Assembly (NCBI GenBank): GCA_002311635.1
Contig: DBZJ01000028.1
Coordinates: forward strand, 1 to 24,798
Direction of reading: 5' to 3'
DNA: 24,798 nt
From: Syntrophaceae bacterium UBA1163
Lineage (GTDB): Bacteria; Desulfobacterota; BSN033; UBA1163
The translations under genes and the position numbers were made by a program. The notes under the pieces are model-generated. The model was not told the DNA's origin. It did no database searches and worked only from the letters and a program-made list of their open reading frames with translations. Shown piece by piece: positions 1 through 8,891 of the stretch (its first letter is position 1; each line of letters begins with the position of its first letter).

Positions 1-152
1 TTTTTCTACAGGCTCGTTAGAAGGTTGCGCTCTAAAGCTTTGTCACCCGTCTGTCTGTCCCGTTTTTAAGAATCCCTGCCGTTTATTCCCATTACGAGAC
101 AGTCTCACAAGAGAGAGGCGAAAATAATGAATGCCAAGAGGAGGTAAAAACC

Positions 153-401
153 ATGAAGGTCTTTTTGTGGATCGCTTACTTAATCGTCATCGCTGTAGCG
201 ATCTTCGCTGTTCAAAATTCAGATGCTCCCATCATTACAATAAAACTTCTCTTTTGGAGATTTGAGACCTCCCTGGTCTATACTATCTTGGGATCAATCG
301 GTTTAGGAATATCGTTTACCCTTCTCTTTTGGATTCCCAGGGCCTTGCGGGCGTCGTTTCGGTCGAAAAAGTCAAACCAGGGACTTCCTTCAACCCCGTA
401 A
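153..401 (+). CDS. LapA-domain small membrane protein
   Basis: An 82-residue protein with two membrane segments, about residues 3-20 and 40-62, and a short basic C-terminal tail (around RASFRSKK). The stretch AVQNSDAPIITIKLLFW between the helices matches the usual N-x-x-P-V-T-x-x-F/L-W pattern of the lipopolysaccharide assembly protein A domain (LapA, formerly DUF1049). In E. coli LapA works with LapB to control LPS synthesis through LpxC turnover; here the tail is too short to show the same job, so only the domain is claimed. The start is secure: AGGAGGT at 139-145 lies seven bases before the ATG. It is followed after 89 bases by the YihY-like gene on the same strand, so both may be co-transcribed. 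No LapB-like TPR protein is visible beside it. Confidence 0.8.
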   Translation: MKVFLWIAYLIVIAVAIFAVQNSDAPIITIKLLFWRFETSLVYTILGSIGLGISFTLLFWIPRALRASFRSKKSNQGLPSTP

Positions 402-490
402 GGAGTTCATCACTAAGTTTTGGAAGTGCGTCAAGGGATAACGGATTTGGCGAAGTGATCGCACGGTTGTGAAAAGGAGCGGAAGTAAAG

Positions 491-1396
491 TTGAAAAATT
501 GGAAAAAGGGATTCACCAAGAGATTTCGCATCCTCTGGGATGCTCTCAGAAAGTTCAGCAAGGATCACGGTTTTTTTCTCTCCTCTGGGATTACCTTCGA
601 CCTTCTCATCTGCTTAATTCCCCTCATCTTATTGCTTTTGGCCCTACTGGGCACATACCTATATAGCTATCGGGAAGTGTTAAACCATATTCGACAGTAT
701 TTGGAGGATGCCTTTCCTTTTCTCGACACAAGGATTATGGATAACATCCTGAGAATGGTTCGGGATCGTAAGATCGTTGGGGTGTTGGGAATAGGAGGGT
801 TGATCTGGGCTTCCACGTGGGTGTTCAGCTCCTTAAGGACAGCCCTGGATATCATCTTTCAGGTTAAGGAGGGGCGCGGCATCCTTCGCGGGAAGGGGAT
901 CGACCTTCTGATGATTCTTTTGGCAGGAACCTTTCTCCTAATCAGTATGGCCTTCACCTCTGTGATCACCTTTGTCCAGGGGTACCGTTTCAGTCCTTTC
1001 TTAGAGTTGAGACCGATCATTCGATTCATTTTGAAATACTTCATCCCCTTCTTCTTCACTTTTTGGATGTGTTTTTTGATTTACAAGATCATCCCCGACA
1101 AGAAAATCCATTTCAAGACTGCCCTTCGAGCGTCCTTTTTCACCAGCCTCTTCTGGGAAACCGCCAAGCAATTGTTCGGGTGGTATGTTCTTCATCTGGG
1201 AAGATTTTCTATGATCTACGGCTCTTTGAGCGCCCTGGTCATTTTTTTTCTCTGGATGTACTATTCCTCAGTCATCCTTCTCCTGGGAGGGGAGGTCGCC
1301 TTTGTCTTAGAAAAGAAAACGAATGCATTGAACCAGAAAAGGTTGAAGGGGTCGAGGATTCAATGGCTCAAACGAGATGAAATTTTAAAGGATTAA
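491..1396 (+). CDS. YihY/BrkB family inner-membrane protein (UPF0761)
   Basis: A 301-residue polytopic membrane protein with about six hydrophobic segments (near residues 25-60, 95-115, 135-160, 180-205, 215-235 and 240-270). It carries the family hallmarks SSGITFDLLICLIPLILLLLALLG near the N-terminus, GLIWASTWVFSSLRTALDIIF in the middle, and FSMIYGSLSALVIFFLWMYYSSVILLLGGE near the end. The YihY family was once named ribonuclease BN by mistake; its true role is unknown, with transport-like or virulence-associated roles proposed. The start is a TTG codon, with AAGGAG at 474-479 spaced 11 bases away; no better in-frame start fits. The basic C-terminal tail (KKTNALNQKRLKG) is probably cytoplasmic. 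Length is normal for the family, which makes truncation unlikely. It converges on the pyruvate carboxylase genes, and I see no clear terminator in the 93 bases between them. Confidence 0.85.
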   Translation: MKNWKKGFTKRFRILWDALRKFSKDHGFFLSSGITFDLLICLIPLILLLLALLGTYLYSYREVLNHIRQYLEDAFPFLDTRIMDNILRMVRDRKIVGVLGIGGLIWASTWVFSSLRTALDIIFQVKEGRGILRGKGIDLLMILLAGTFLLISMAFTSVITFVQGYRFSPFLELRPIIRFILKYFIPFFFTFWMCFLIYKIIPDKKIHFKTALRASFFTSLFWETAKQLFGWYVLHLGRFSMIYGSLSALVIFFLWMYYSSVILLLGGEVAFVLEKKTNALNQKRLKGSRIQWLKRDEILKD

Positions 1397-1489
1397 AATG
1401 GCGCTGTTGACTGAGTTCCGCAATCTTTTGCCCCCCTGGACCCTGAAATCGGCATCCTCGGAGCAGAAAACTTTGAATGCGAGGTGAAC

Positions 1490-3526
1490 TTAGGATTTTT
1501 CGAGGATGAAGAGAAGCTGACCTTCCTGAACCGTCTCATTCAGTTTCACGCAGACCTCCATGACCTGTCCATCAAAAGGAGCGATAATCGCATTCTCCAT
1601 CTTCATCGCCTCGAGGTTTCCAATCTCCTCTCCTTTGTGGACGATGTCCCCTACCTTGAGAGATCCTCTTTCCGGGTTCCCAATTCTCCAAACATTGCCG
1701 TTGATGGGCGCGCCGACATCTCCGAGCCCTTTCGCCATCCTGATCGCAACCTTTTTAGCCCTCGGTGTTTCTACCGTATAAACCCTGGTATTGTTATTCA
1801 CCCGCATGACCACATGAATGAGTCCTTCGTGTTCTGCCCCGATCGATACCAGTTCGACCGTATAAGGTTTTCCCCAGAATTCGAATTCCACCTTATCCCC
1901 GGGTTTTTTCAACCCGTTCCTCCAGACAGAAGTCGGAAGCACCAGAGGTGCTTCCCCATATTTTTCGACGAACTCGATCATTTCGAGGGCATTCTTGGGG
2001 TGCATGAGGTAGAGGATGAATTCCTCTTCGGAGGGCTTTCTGCCGATGGCCTCTGAAAGGGTCTTCCTGAGCATCAAAAGATCCTCATCATCCAATGCAT
2101 CCAAAGGAGACAAGTCCTTTCGCTCTTTGATCCTGGATTCCCACTCGTCGCCAAAGGCGCTTCGGTAGATCCATTCCGCAGGCCACCCCATGGGGAGCTT
2201 TCCATAGTCTCCTAAGAGGAGGTTTTTGAAATCCCCGGGCGCATTCTGGAAAAGGCCCAGGAGTTCTTCCTGCTCGTGGGGGTCCATGGATTCAAAACGC
2301 TGCCATTTTTCTTCAATAAATTTTGTAAGAAGTTTAAGGATGTGCCGGACGCCTCCCTCTCCCTTCTCTTTTGCATATCGGTTGACAATGCCGCTACAAG
2401 TCACCCAGGTAATCTGGGAGCCGGGCGTCACATCAAAATAGTGGATCATCCTGTTGTAAAGGGACATCATCTTCAAGATCGAAGGCATCAGATGAAGAAA
2501 CCCGCGATTGTCCGCCTGCTCAAAGGAGCTGGGGAAAGCCCCCCCTGGCATTCGATGATGACGGACGTTATGGTCATATCCTTTGAACGGGGACTCCGCC
2601 CAATCGTACTGGCCGATCCATTCGCGCACTTTCTGAACGGCGTGTTCTGCCTCGGTTCTCTCGATATTGACGGGGAACCCTGATTCCTCAAGGTATGCGT
2701 GTAACGCGAGTATCGGTGCCTGGCCGTAAAATCGTGTCAGGGAATCTTCCTCGACGTCGAGAATCTTAGCCCCTGCCTGCACGGCTGCCAGAAGGGCAGG
2801 GATGGCAAGTCCGTCTGTGATGTGACGGTGGTATTGGATGACCAGATCGGGGAACTTCTGCCGGATGGCATCCACCAGAACCTTGAGGCGTTTGGGACTG
2901 CCTACTCCGGACATGTCCTTGATACAAAGGACGATCTCATTTGTCCCGCCGCAGAGATCCACCACTTGAGAGACAATCTCTAAATAATAATCGTTTGTGG
3001 TCCAGTCTGCCTGAGTAAAAGCGATTGCGGGCTGGAAGAGCCTCCCCCTTTTCATGACCACCTCTGCAACCGCACGCATATTTCTTATATCGTTGAGGAA
3101 CGAGAAGCATCTCCAGACATCGATGTCGACTTTCGAGACAACGTATTCGATGATATTCTTCGGATAGGGTCGATATCCCCACAGGTTGGTCTCGCGAACC
3201 AGGGTTTGGAGCAGGACATTGGGCATCAGCTCCCGAAGCGTTTCGATCTCCTCAAAAGGACTTTCCTTTCGATTTAGGATTCCCACGTGCCATCGCGCGC
3301 CGCCATGGCATTCTGCGCTGAAGAGGCCCATCTTGTTGTAATAGGGCGCGAGGGTTTTGAGATCGTACAGTCGGAGCCGGTTCTTATAGTCGGACTGCCC
3401 TGCATCACGCATTCCGGTGGAAGAGAAAAAAACACCGGGAGCAGAACGTACTGTTTTGACAATTTCCCCGGGGGACATCCCAGGTTTGATTAATGGTATT
3501 TTTTGCATACCCGGTCTTACATCCAT
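1490..3526 (-). CDS. Pyruvate carboxylase subunit B-like: carboxyltransferase plus biotin carrier
   Basis: A 678-residue protein that takes carboxyl groups from carboxybiotin to a 2-oxo acid, most likely pyruvate to oxaloacetate. The carboxyltransferase TIM barrel spans about residues 25-300. Likely metal ligands are Asp41 (in RDAGQS), Lys203 (in CIKDMSG, carbamylated in the family) and His233/His235 (in QYHRHITDG). The MPGGAF motif near residue 326 is a conserved post-barrel element. The biotinyl domain is C-terminal, with EAMKMEN placing the biotin on Lys642. The usual RDAHQS motif reads RDAGQS here and the usual HTHDTxG reads HRHITDG, so substrate preference is less certain; a decarboxylase (OadA-type) or another 2-oxo acid carboxylase is possible, though no OadB/OadG partner is seen. 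The start overlaps the upstream biotin carboxylase stop by 10 bases, indicating coupled translation. A second Met at 3508 is an alternative start. Confidence 0.82.
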   Translation of the reverse strand: MDVRPGMQKIPLIKPGMSPGEIVKTVRSAPGVFFSSTGMRDAGQSDYKNRLRLYDLKTLAPYYNKMGLFSAECHGGARWHVGILNRKESPFEEIETLRELMPNVLLQTLVRETNLWGYRPYPKNIIEYVVSKVDIDVWRCFSFLNDIRNMRAVAEVVMKRGRLFQPAIAFTQADWTTNDYYLEIVSQVVDLCGGTNEIVLCIKDMSGVGSPKRLKVLVDAIRQKFPDLVIQYHRHITDGLAIPALLAAVQAGAKILDVEEDSLTRFYGQAPILALHAYLEESGFPVNIERTEAEHAVQKVREWIGQYDWAESPFKGYDHNVRHHRMPGGAFPSSFEQADNRGFLHLMPSILKMMSLYNRMIHYFDVTPGSQITWVTCSGIVNRYAKEKGEGGVRHILKLLTKFIEEKWQRFESMDPHEQEELLGLFQNAPGDFKNLLLGDYGKLPMGWPAEWIYRSAFGDEWESRIKERKDLSPLDALDDEDLLMLRKTLSEAIGRKPSEEEFILYLMHPKNALEMIEFVEKYGEAPLVLPTSVWRNGLKKPGDKVEFEFWGKPYTVELVSIGAEHEGLIHVVMRVNNNTRVYTVETPRAKKVAIRMAKGLGDVGAPINGNVWRIGNPERGSLKVGDIVHKGEEIGNLEAMKMENAIIAPFDGQVMEVCVKLNETVQEGQLLFILEKS

Positions 3527-4974
3527 TTCTGCGGCCCCAAGGCCGAAATCTCAGCTACATACTTTGCCACCTTGAGGACTTCATCCTCGCTGTTTTTCTC
3601 CTTGAACGTGGAGATCAGCTCATCCATATGCTCTTCGATAAAATGGGTTGAAAAATCGCCGGCGATAAAAACCGGATGTCGGATGATACTCAAAAGCAAG
3701 GGGGCCAGTGTTTTGACACCCTCGATCCGTAGGTTTCTGCTGAGCGCCCGGTCCATCACCCGGATGGCATCTTCCCTGTCGACACCGGCTGTCACGAGGA
3801 GCATGAAGAGAGAATCGTAGTAAGGTGGAATGTCCGCTCCCTCATAGATGCCCGTCAATATTCTGACTCCGGGTCCATGCGGCACCTGAAACCGGGTGAC
3901 CGTGCCGAAGGAAGGGCTGAAATTTTTCGGATCTTCTGCGTTCAGCCGCACTTCCAGGGCCCACCGGTTGGGATGGATGTCGGATTGGTTGAAGGGGAGT
4001 TTCTTCCCCATGGCGACATCGATCATAATGCCCACGATATCCAACCCTGTGATCAACTCGGTGATGCTATGTTCCACCTGAAGGCGCGTATTGACCTCCA
4101 GAAAATAGTACTTCTTTGTCCGAGTATCCAAGATGAATTCCACCGTTCCCGCCGACGTGTAGCCTAATTCCCGCATCAAGCGGGTGGCCGTAAAGCAGAT
4201 TTCCTGGCGGAGGGTGTCGTTGAGCGTCGGTGCGGGCGCCTCCTCGATAATCTTCTGATTGCGCCTCTGCAGGGTGCACTCTCTCTCAAAGAGATGAACC
4301 ACATTTCCACTTTCATCGGCAACGATTTGGACTTCGATATGCCTGCCCCTTTCGATGTATCTTTCGGCAAGGAGGCTGCCATTGTCGAAAGATTTTTCCG
4401 CCTCCGAACGGGCCTGGGAAAATCCCTGGGCAAGCTGCTTCGCATTCTCGATCTTGACCATGCCCTTGCCGCCGCCGCCTGCGGCCGCTTTGATCATAAT
4501 GGGAAAATTTATGTTTTCATCTTTCATCCAATTTTGGACTTGTTTCACATCGTTCACATCGCTGATGCCGGGGATGGTCGGCACATTGGCCTTCTGGGCG
4601 AGCTCTTTCGCTTTGATCTTGTCCCCCATCAATCGGATGATTTCTGGGGGAGGACCGATCCATATCAGTCCGGCGTCGATGACCTTTTGCGCAAAGAGAT
4701 GATTCTCTGCGAGAAATCCCCATCCCGGATGGATGGCATCCGCTTTGCTCTTCAGGGCGGCATCGATGATCTTGTCGATGTCCAAATAGGATTCGGTGGG
4801 CGGAGCCTCTCCGATATGGATGGCCGAGTCCGCCATAAACACGTGGTGGCCGAGTCGATCCGGAGTGCTGTAGACAACAGCGGTATTGATCTTCCTGTCA
4901 CGGCAGGTGTGTATGATCCTGACCGCGGGAACCCCCCGATTTGCAACCAGTATTCTTTGAATCTTCCTCTTCAT
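3517..4974 (-). CDS. Biotin carboxylase subunit (pyruvate carboxylase subunit A / AccC family)
   Basis: The ATP-dependent subunit that carboxylates biotin with bicarbonate. From the chosen start (MKRKIQRILVANRG) it has 485 residues, a normal family length. Visible landmarks are the N-terminal ILVANRG, HPGWGFLAEN, the ATP-grasp glycine loop AAAGGGGKGM, HIEVQ, ERECTLQRRNQKIIEEAP and the active-site EVNTRLQVEH, followed by a biotin carboxylase C-terminal domain. The frame stays open 32 codons further to 5070, but that extension (MFRKTGMTASYDD...) has no family counterpart and would begin upstream of the predicted promoter at 5003-5031, so I start at 4974. The 3' end overlaps the carboxyltransferase gene, so the pair acts as a two-subunit carboxylase. 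It could also serve acetyl-CoA carboxylase in principle, but the fused partner next door argues for pyruvate carboxylase. Confidence 0.88.
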   Translation of the reverse strand: MKRKIQRILVANRGVPAVRIIHTCRDRKINTAVVYSTPDRLGHHVFMADSAIHIGEAPPTESYLDIDKIIDAALKSKADAIHPGWGFLAENHLFAQKVIDAGLIWIGPPPEIIRLMGDKIKAKELAQKANVPTIPGISDVNDVKQVQNWMKDENINFPIMIKAAAGGGGKGMVKIENAKQLAQGFSQARSEAEKSFDNGSLLAERYIERGRHIEVQIVADESGNVVHLFERECTLQRRNQKIIEEAPAPTLNDTLRQEICFTATRLMRELGYTSAGTVEFILDTRTKKYYFLEVNTRLQVEHSITELITGLDIVGIMIDVAMGKKLPFNQSDIHPNRWALEVRLNAEDPKNFSPSFGTVTRFQVPHGPGVRILTGIYEGADIPPYYDSLFMLLVTAGVDREDAIRVMDRALSRNLRIEGVKTLAPLLLSIIRHPVFIAGDFSTHFIEEHMDELISTFKEKNSEDEVLKVAKYVAEISALGPQKWM

Positions 4975-5002
4975 CCTATCGCTCTTCTCACGGTAAACAT
5001 AC

Positions 5003-5031
5003 ATTCTAACATCGTCATTCCGTTCATACAA
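5003..5031 (-). promoter_or_regulatory. Candidate sigma-70 promoter for the biotin carboxylase operon
   Basis: On the minus strand, TTGTAT (5026-5031) is followed after exactly 17 bases by TAGAAT (5003-5008), five of six matches to the -10 consensus. Transcription would begin near 4996, giving a leader of roughly 20-25 bases before the ATG at 4974. This is a pattern match only; the -35 half is weak. Confidence 0.4.
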
Positions 5032-5108
5032 GTCATCGTATGAAGCCGTCATTCCTGTCTTGCGGAACAAATGAATGGACAGAGAATGAACAATGAGGTA
5101 CCATTTTC

Positions 5109-6569
5109 ATGTTTGATGAGAAGACGGCGAGGGGTGAGACTGTGAGTGAAGAAAAGCGACGGAAGACAAAGATTGTTTGTACGATTGGCCCAGCGAGCGA
5201 GTCGCCTCAGATCTTGGAGGCCTTGATCCGGGCCGGGATGAACGTTGCACGGCTCAATTTTTCTCATGGGACTCACGAAGAGCATTTAAGGAAGATCATC
5301 ACCATTCGTCAAATCGCCGACCGATTGAAACAGCCTGTAGCGATCCTCCAGGATCTGGGCGGTCCTAAAATTCGGATCGGCATGATGAAAGAGGGTGGAG
5401 CGGAATTGAGAAAGGGGAGAGAATTTCGCCTGACCAACCAGGTGCTTATCGGCGACGAGACCCAAGCCACGGTGACTTATCCTGCTCTTCCTGGCGAGGT
5501 AAGAGCAGGGGATCGAATCCTTCTTGCCGACGGAATGATTGAACTTCAAGCCATAGAAAGCGATGGGAAGACCATTCGATGCCGGGTGATCGTGGGAGGA
5601 ATCTTAACCTCCCACAAAGGGCTGAACTTTCCGACGCGGGCTCCCCTCGCTTCCGCCTTCACAGAGAAGGATCAGAAGGATCTCCTCTTCGGCATTCAAC
5701 ATGGGGTCGATTGGGTTAGCCTCTCCTATATCCAAAGGGCCGCTGACGTCGAGGCCGTTAAGAGAGTCTTAAAGAAGAAGTCGGTCGATATCCCTGTCAT
5801 CGCTAAGATCGAGACAAAAGAGGCCTTGGAAAACATCGAGGAGATTCTCCTGGCGTCAGACGGCGTCATGGTCGCTCGGGGAGATTTAGGTTTGGAGACT
5901 CCGATTGAGAAGATTCCAAACGTGCAGAAGACGCTGATACGCAAGGCCAATGATTCAGCGAAACCGGTGATCACTGCCACCCAGATGCTTCGATCGATGG
6001 TGGACCATACTCAACCCACCCGGGCAGAGGTCACGGATGTGGTCAACGCCATCTATGACGGGACAGATGCGGTCATGCTTTCGGAAGAGACGGCCAGCGG
6101 CCAGTTTCCCGTCGAAGCTTTCCAGATGATGGCCAGGATTGCTCAATCGGCGGAAGAGGAATTTCCTCACGCTCACTTTTTGCGAGGGGAAAAAGATGAG
6201 GGGATGAATCTCCAGCAAGCAATCACCTACACGGCATCGTTACTGGCCGAGGAGGTGGGGGCAAAGGTGATCGTCACCCCAACGGAATCGGGAAGCACGG
6301 CACGCTGGGTGTCGAAGCTTCGACCTCGTCAGCCCATTCTTGCCTTGAGCCAGCACCTCACAACCGTCAGGGAGCTCAATCTCTCCTGGGGGGTCTATCC
6401 TGTTCTTGGCCCTGCCTGGAAGGATACGGATGAGATGTTAGAGAGATCGAAGAGGATGCCGAAGGAGTTAGGAATGGCCTCAAGAGGAGAAAAGATTGTG
6501 GTCATCGCCGGGGTCCCCATCGGCATTCGGGGAACCACCAATCTCATTAAAGTGGAAGTCGTGGAATAA
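5109..6569 (+). CDS. pyk: Pyruvate kinase
   Basis: Converts phosphoenolpyruvate and ADP to pyruvate and ATP in the cytoplasm. 486 residues, close to the normal bacterial length. Family motifs appear in order: TKIVCTIGPAS (20-30), MNVARLNFSHG (44-54), QDLGGPKIRIG (81-91), the active-site Lys233 in IAKIETKEALENIEE, VARGDLGLE (255-263), KPVITATQMLRSM with TRAEVTDVVNAIYDGTDAVMLSEETA (285-329), and a C-terminal allosteric domain ending in GTTNLIKVEVVE. Two starts are possible: ATG at 5109 with GAGGT at 5095-5099, or GTG at 5142 with GAGGGG just upstream, which would place the conserved KRRKTKIVCTIG closer to the N-terminus as in most homologues. It diverges from the biotin carboxylase operon, so opposite fates of PEP/pyruvate are encoded back to back. 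Confidence 0.95.
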   Translation: MFDEKTARGETVSEEKRRKTKIVCTIGPASESPQILEALIRAGMNVARLNFSHGTHEEHLRKIITIRQIADRLKQPVAILQDLGGPKIRIGMMKEGGAELRKGREFRLTNQVLIGDETQATVTYPALPGEVRAGDRILLADGMIELQAIESDGKTIRCRVIVGGILTSHKGLNFPTRAPLASAFTEKDQKDLLFGIQHGVDWVSLSYIQRAADVEAVKRVLKKKSVDIPVIAKIETKEALENIEEILLASDGVMVARGDLGLETPIEKIPNVQKTLIRKANDSAKPVITATQMLRSMVDHTQPTRAEVTDVVNAIYDGTDAVMLSEETASGQFPVEAFQMMARIAQSAEEEFPHAHFLRGEKDEGMNLQQAITYTASLLAEEVGAKVIVTPTESGSTARWVSKLRPRQPILALSQHLTTVRELNLSWGVYPVLGPAWKDTDEMLERSKRMPKELGMASRGEKIVVIAGVPIGIRGTTNLIKVEVVE

Positions 6570-7139
6570 GTGACTGCTTCTTTTCTTTCTCACGTGAAAA
6601 TTCCTATGAGTCAGACTTAAAAATCATGGAAAGCATCCAGCGGAAAGGCCGCATTCATGGCTGAAGCGGTGGGAGATATTTTTCACACTCTTAAGGAAGT
6701 CATTAGGGACTTTTGTGGAAAGTTCTTCCACTTTTAGCTTTCGCTAAGAAGCTCATGTTTTAGAAAAACTACATAGCTCCGAGGACTTACGATGATGGCA
6801 AGAGCTGGCATTAATATTGCGTCATTCACAAGGGACCATACTAGGTGCTTCACACTAAATCCCTTCGCAAAACCAATCCAACGGTACAAAACCTCTTGCA
6901 GAGGATGATAGACGGAATCCAAGTTAAGTTGTCGGTGAAATGTTCCGAGAGATTTCATTTTCTTTTTGGCGTCTTTTAATGAATCACAGGAGCATTCTTG
7001 GAAAAATGAAAAGGCGAGAGGAGGTGGTAGTTGTCAGCAAATCAGTCGGAGAGCGGTTTGGGTAATGGTTTAGGGGGAATGATTTTGGACAGTTTCACAT
7101 CCAATGCTTCATTAAGGAGAATAAGAAAGGAGGAGGAAA
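6570..7139. other. 570-base stretch without a convincing gene
   Basis: Between pyk and the esterase I see no supported coding region. The longest candidate is a 74-codon minus-strand frame at 6734-6958 with a hydrophobic middle (ILMPALAIIVSPRSYVVF); it lacks a ribosome binding site (AAAAAGAAAATG) and I recognise nothing in it, so it may be decayed sequence. Small stem-loops are possible at 6717-6731 (TGGAA/TTCCA) and 6737-6754 (AGCTT/AAGCT) but neither is followed by a T tract. A strong AAGGAGG sits at 7126-7132 and belongs to the esterase. Confidence 0.5.
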
Positions 7140-8846
7140 ATGATTTGGGAAAGTATTCTAAGGTTTAAGTCTGCAGGCGTAGTTCTGGCACTGGCGCTGA
7201 TGGTCGCGATACCCGTGGGTTACGTCGCTCCGGGAGAAGTGCATGCCTGTTCCGGTCAAGTCGTCGCGGTTACCGACACAGGCCCTGTCGTAGGTCTCCA
7301 GACAGACGGCATGAACAAGTTCCTCGGCATCCCGTATGCGGCTCCGCCGGTCCCGGTCAATGGTCTGCGCTGGAAGCCGCCACAACCGCCGGCGAGCTGG
7401 CACGGGCAGCGCGATGCGACGCAATTTGCCAACCACTGTCCGCAGCCGGCCAGCTTTTTCGGCGTGGCGAGCACGACGGAGGATTGTCTGTATCTGAATG
7501 TGTACACCCCAGCAGACGATAGAGGTTGGCGTCATGACAACCATCGTTGGTTCCATGAGGACCATCATGGTTACCCGGTAATGGTGTGGGTCCACGGCGG
7601 AGCGGGCTTCCTTGGCGAGAGTGATGACTATGACCCGACCATGCTCGTGGAGGACGAAGACGTGATCGTTGTGACCCTCAACTATCGCCTGGGCCTTCTT
7701 GGATTCCTCGCTCATCCGGCGTTCGCCGCCGAAACCACTTACGGCGGCTCGGGCGACTACGGTTTCATGGACCAGCAGGCGGCGCTCCAGTGGGTGCAGC
7801 GGAACATCAAAAATTTTGGCGGGAATCCCAATAACGTGACAATCTTCGGTGAATCCTTCGGCGGCTTGAGCGTGCACACGCAGCTCGCATCGCCGGCAGC
7901 GGCGGGATTGTTCGACCGCGCGATCGTGGAAAGCGGAGCCTATTTCTTGAATACAACTTCGCTAGCGGATGCCCAGGCAGCCGGAACGGTAGTGGGCAAT
8001 GAACTGGGTTGCACCTATAACTCCAGTCAGCCCGCTGCGACCGCTGCGTGCCTGCGCCAAGTGCCGGTTGCAGCACTGCTCGTCGCTGGGGGGTCGGCCG
8101 GCTTTACTGGTAACGTCGATAACAAGGTGCTGACGGAACCCATTAGTACAGCGTTGGCGGCTGGCAATTTCAACAAGGTACCGGTCATGGAAGGCTCGAA
8201 CCATGACGAATGGCGTCTCTTCGTCGCCGCGGACTTCGAGCTTCCGTTCAACACTGCGACGAGCGCCGCAAACTACGCCGCGTGGATCGACGCGTCATTC
8301 GGCAATGTCTTGTCAAAGACGCCGTTCGACGGAGGAACCCTTCTTGATTTTGTTGTTGGTGTGCTCTACCCATTGCCTAGTCCCGCAGACCCGCCGATCC
8401 CCAGTGAAGAGTTCGGCGCGGTTGGTACCGACGGTATCTTCGCGTGCAACTCGCGCTTGTCGATCCGGGAGATGGCGAATTTCGTGCCGGTGTTTGCCTA
8501 TGAGTTCAACGATGAGAACGCGCCGGAGTTGTTCTTGCCACCAGATACGGTAAGCGGCATGCCCTATGGCGCGGCCCATGCGTCTGAACTTCAGTATATC
8601 TTTAACCTGCCCCAAGGAAACTTACTCAACGCTAACGAGAAAAAGCTGTCGCGCGACATGGTCAGCTATTGGGGGCACTTCGCGCGCTTTAGCAATCCCA
8701 ACTCATTCTTCACGCCGTTTTGGCCACAGTATAATCTAACAAATGATCAGTTCCAGTCACTGATTCCGCCGCAACCAATGACTGAACCCCAATCCGAATT
8801 CACCACCGACCACAAGTGTACCTTGTTCTGGACTCCGGGTATCTGA
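7140..8846 (+). CDS. Secreted type-B carboxylesterase/lipase
   Basis: A 568-residue alpha/beta hydrolase of the carboxylesterase type B family, cleaving carboxylic esters; the natural substrate is unknown. Residues 1-36 form an export signal (hydrophobic AGVVLALALMVAIPVGYVA, probable cleavage after VHA), so it acts outside the cytoplasm. Core landmarks are FLGIPYAAPP (61-70), EDCLYLNV (114-121), oxyanion motif HGGAGF (152-157), nucleophile Ser239 in FGESFGG, acid Glu357 in GSNHDE, and His480 in YGAAHASEL, so the triad is intact. A His-rich insert (WRHDNHRWFHEDHHG, 130-144) sits just before the oxyanion strand, where relatives have a short loop. The start has AAGGAGGAGG just upstream. Base composition looks more GC-rich at third positions than neighbouring genes and the gene has its own terminator, suggesting acquisition as a single unit. 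Confidence 0.9.
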   Translation: MIWESILRFKSAGVVLALALMVAIPVGYVAPGEVHACSGQVVAVTDTGPVVGLQTDGMNKFLGIPYAAPPVPVNGLRWKPPQPPASWHGQRDATQFANHCPQPASFFGVASTTEDCLYLNVYTPADDRGWRHDNHRWFHEDHHGYPVMVWVHGGAGFLGESDDYDPTMLVEDEDVIVVTLNYRLGLLGFLAHPAFAAETTYGGSGDYGFMDQQAALQWVQRNIKNFGGNPNNVTIFGESFGGLSVHTQLASPAAAGLFDRAIVESGAYFLNTTSLADAQAAGTVVGNELGCTYNSSQPAATAACLRQVPVAALLVAGGSAGFTGNVDNKVLTEPISTALAAGNFNKVPVMEGSNHDEWRLFVAADFELPFNTATSAANYAAWIDASFGNVLSKTPFDGGTLLDFVVGVLYPLPSPADPPIPSEEFGAVGTDGIFACNSRLSIREMANFVPVFAYEFNDENAPELFLPPDTVSGMPYGAAHASELQYIFNLPQGNLLNANEKKLSRDMVSYWGHFARFSNPNSFFTPFWPQYNLTNDQFQSLIPPQPMTEPQSEFTTDHKCTLFWTPGI

Positions 8847-8891
8847 GCGGCTGGCTGGAAAAATAAAGTCTATGGGTTTCTGAGTAATTCA

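Noticed and set aside
491..1396. Naming the YihY protein as ribonuclease BN
   Set aside because: That family label is a historical error; true RNase BN is a soluble metallo-beta-lactamase-fold enzyme, while this is a membrane protein.
1484..2056. A 190-codon plus-strand open frame opposite the carboxyltransferase 3' end
   Set aside because: Antisense to the conserved biotinyl domain; no ribosome site and no family pattern.
4294..5043. A 249-codon plus-strand open frame opposite the biotin carboxylase gene
   Set aside because: It lies entirely antisense to a well-conserved enzyme, and its translation has no recognisable domain. It is a by-product of codon bias on the other strand.
6734..6958. 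A 74-codon minus-strand frame with a hydrophobic middle
   Set aside because: No ribosome binding site, no recognisable family and no operon partner. Retained only as a remark on the intergenic stretch.
7158..7877. A 239-codon minus-strand open frame opposite the esterase
   Set aside because: Antisense shadow of a GC-rich gene; the product is Arg/His-rich without domain character.
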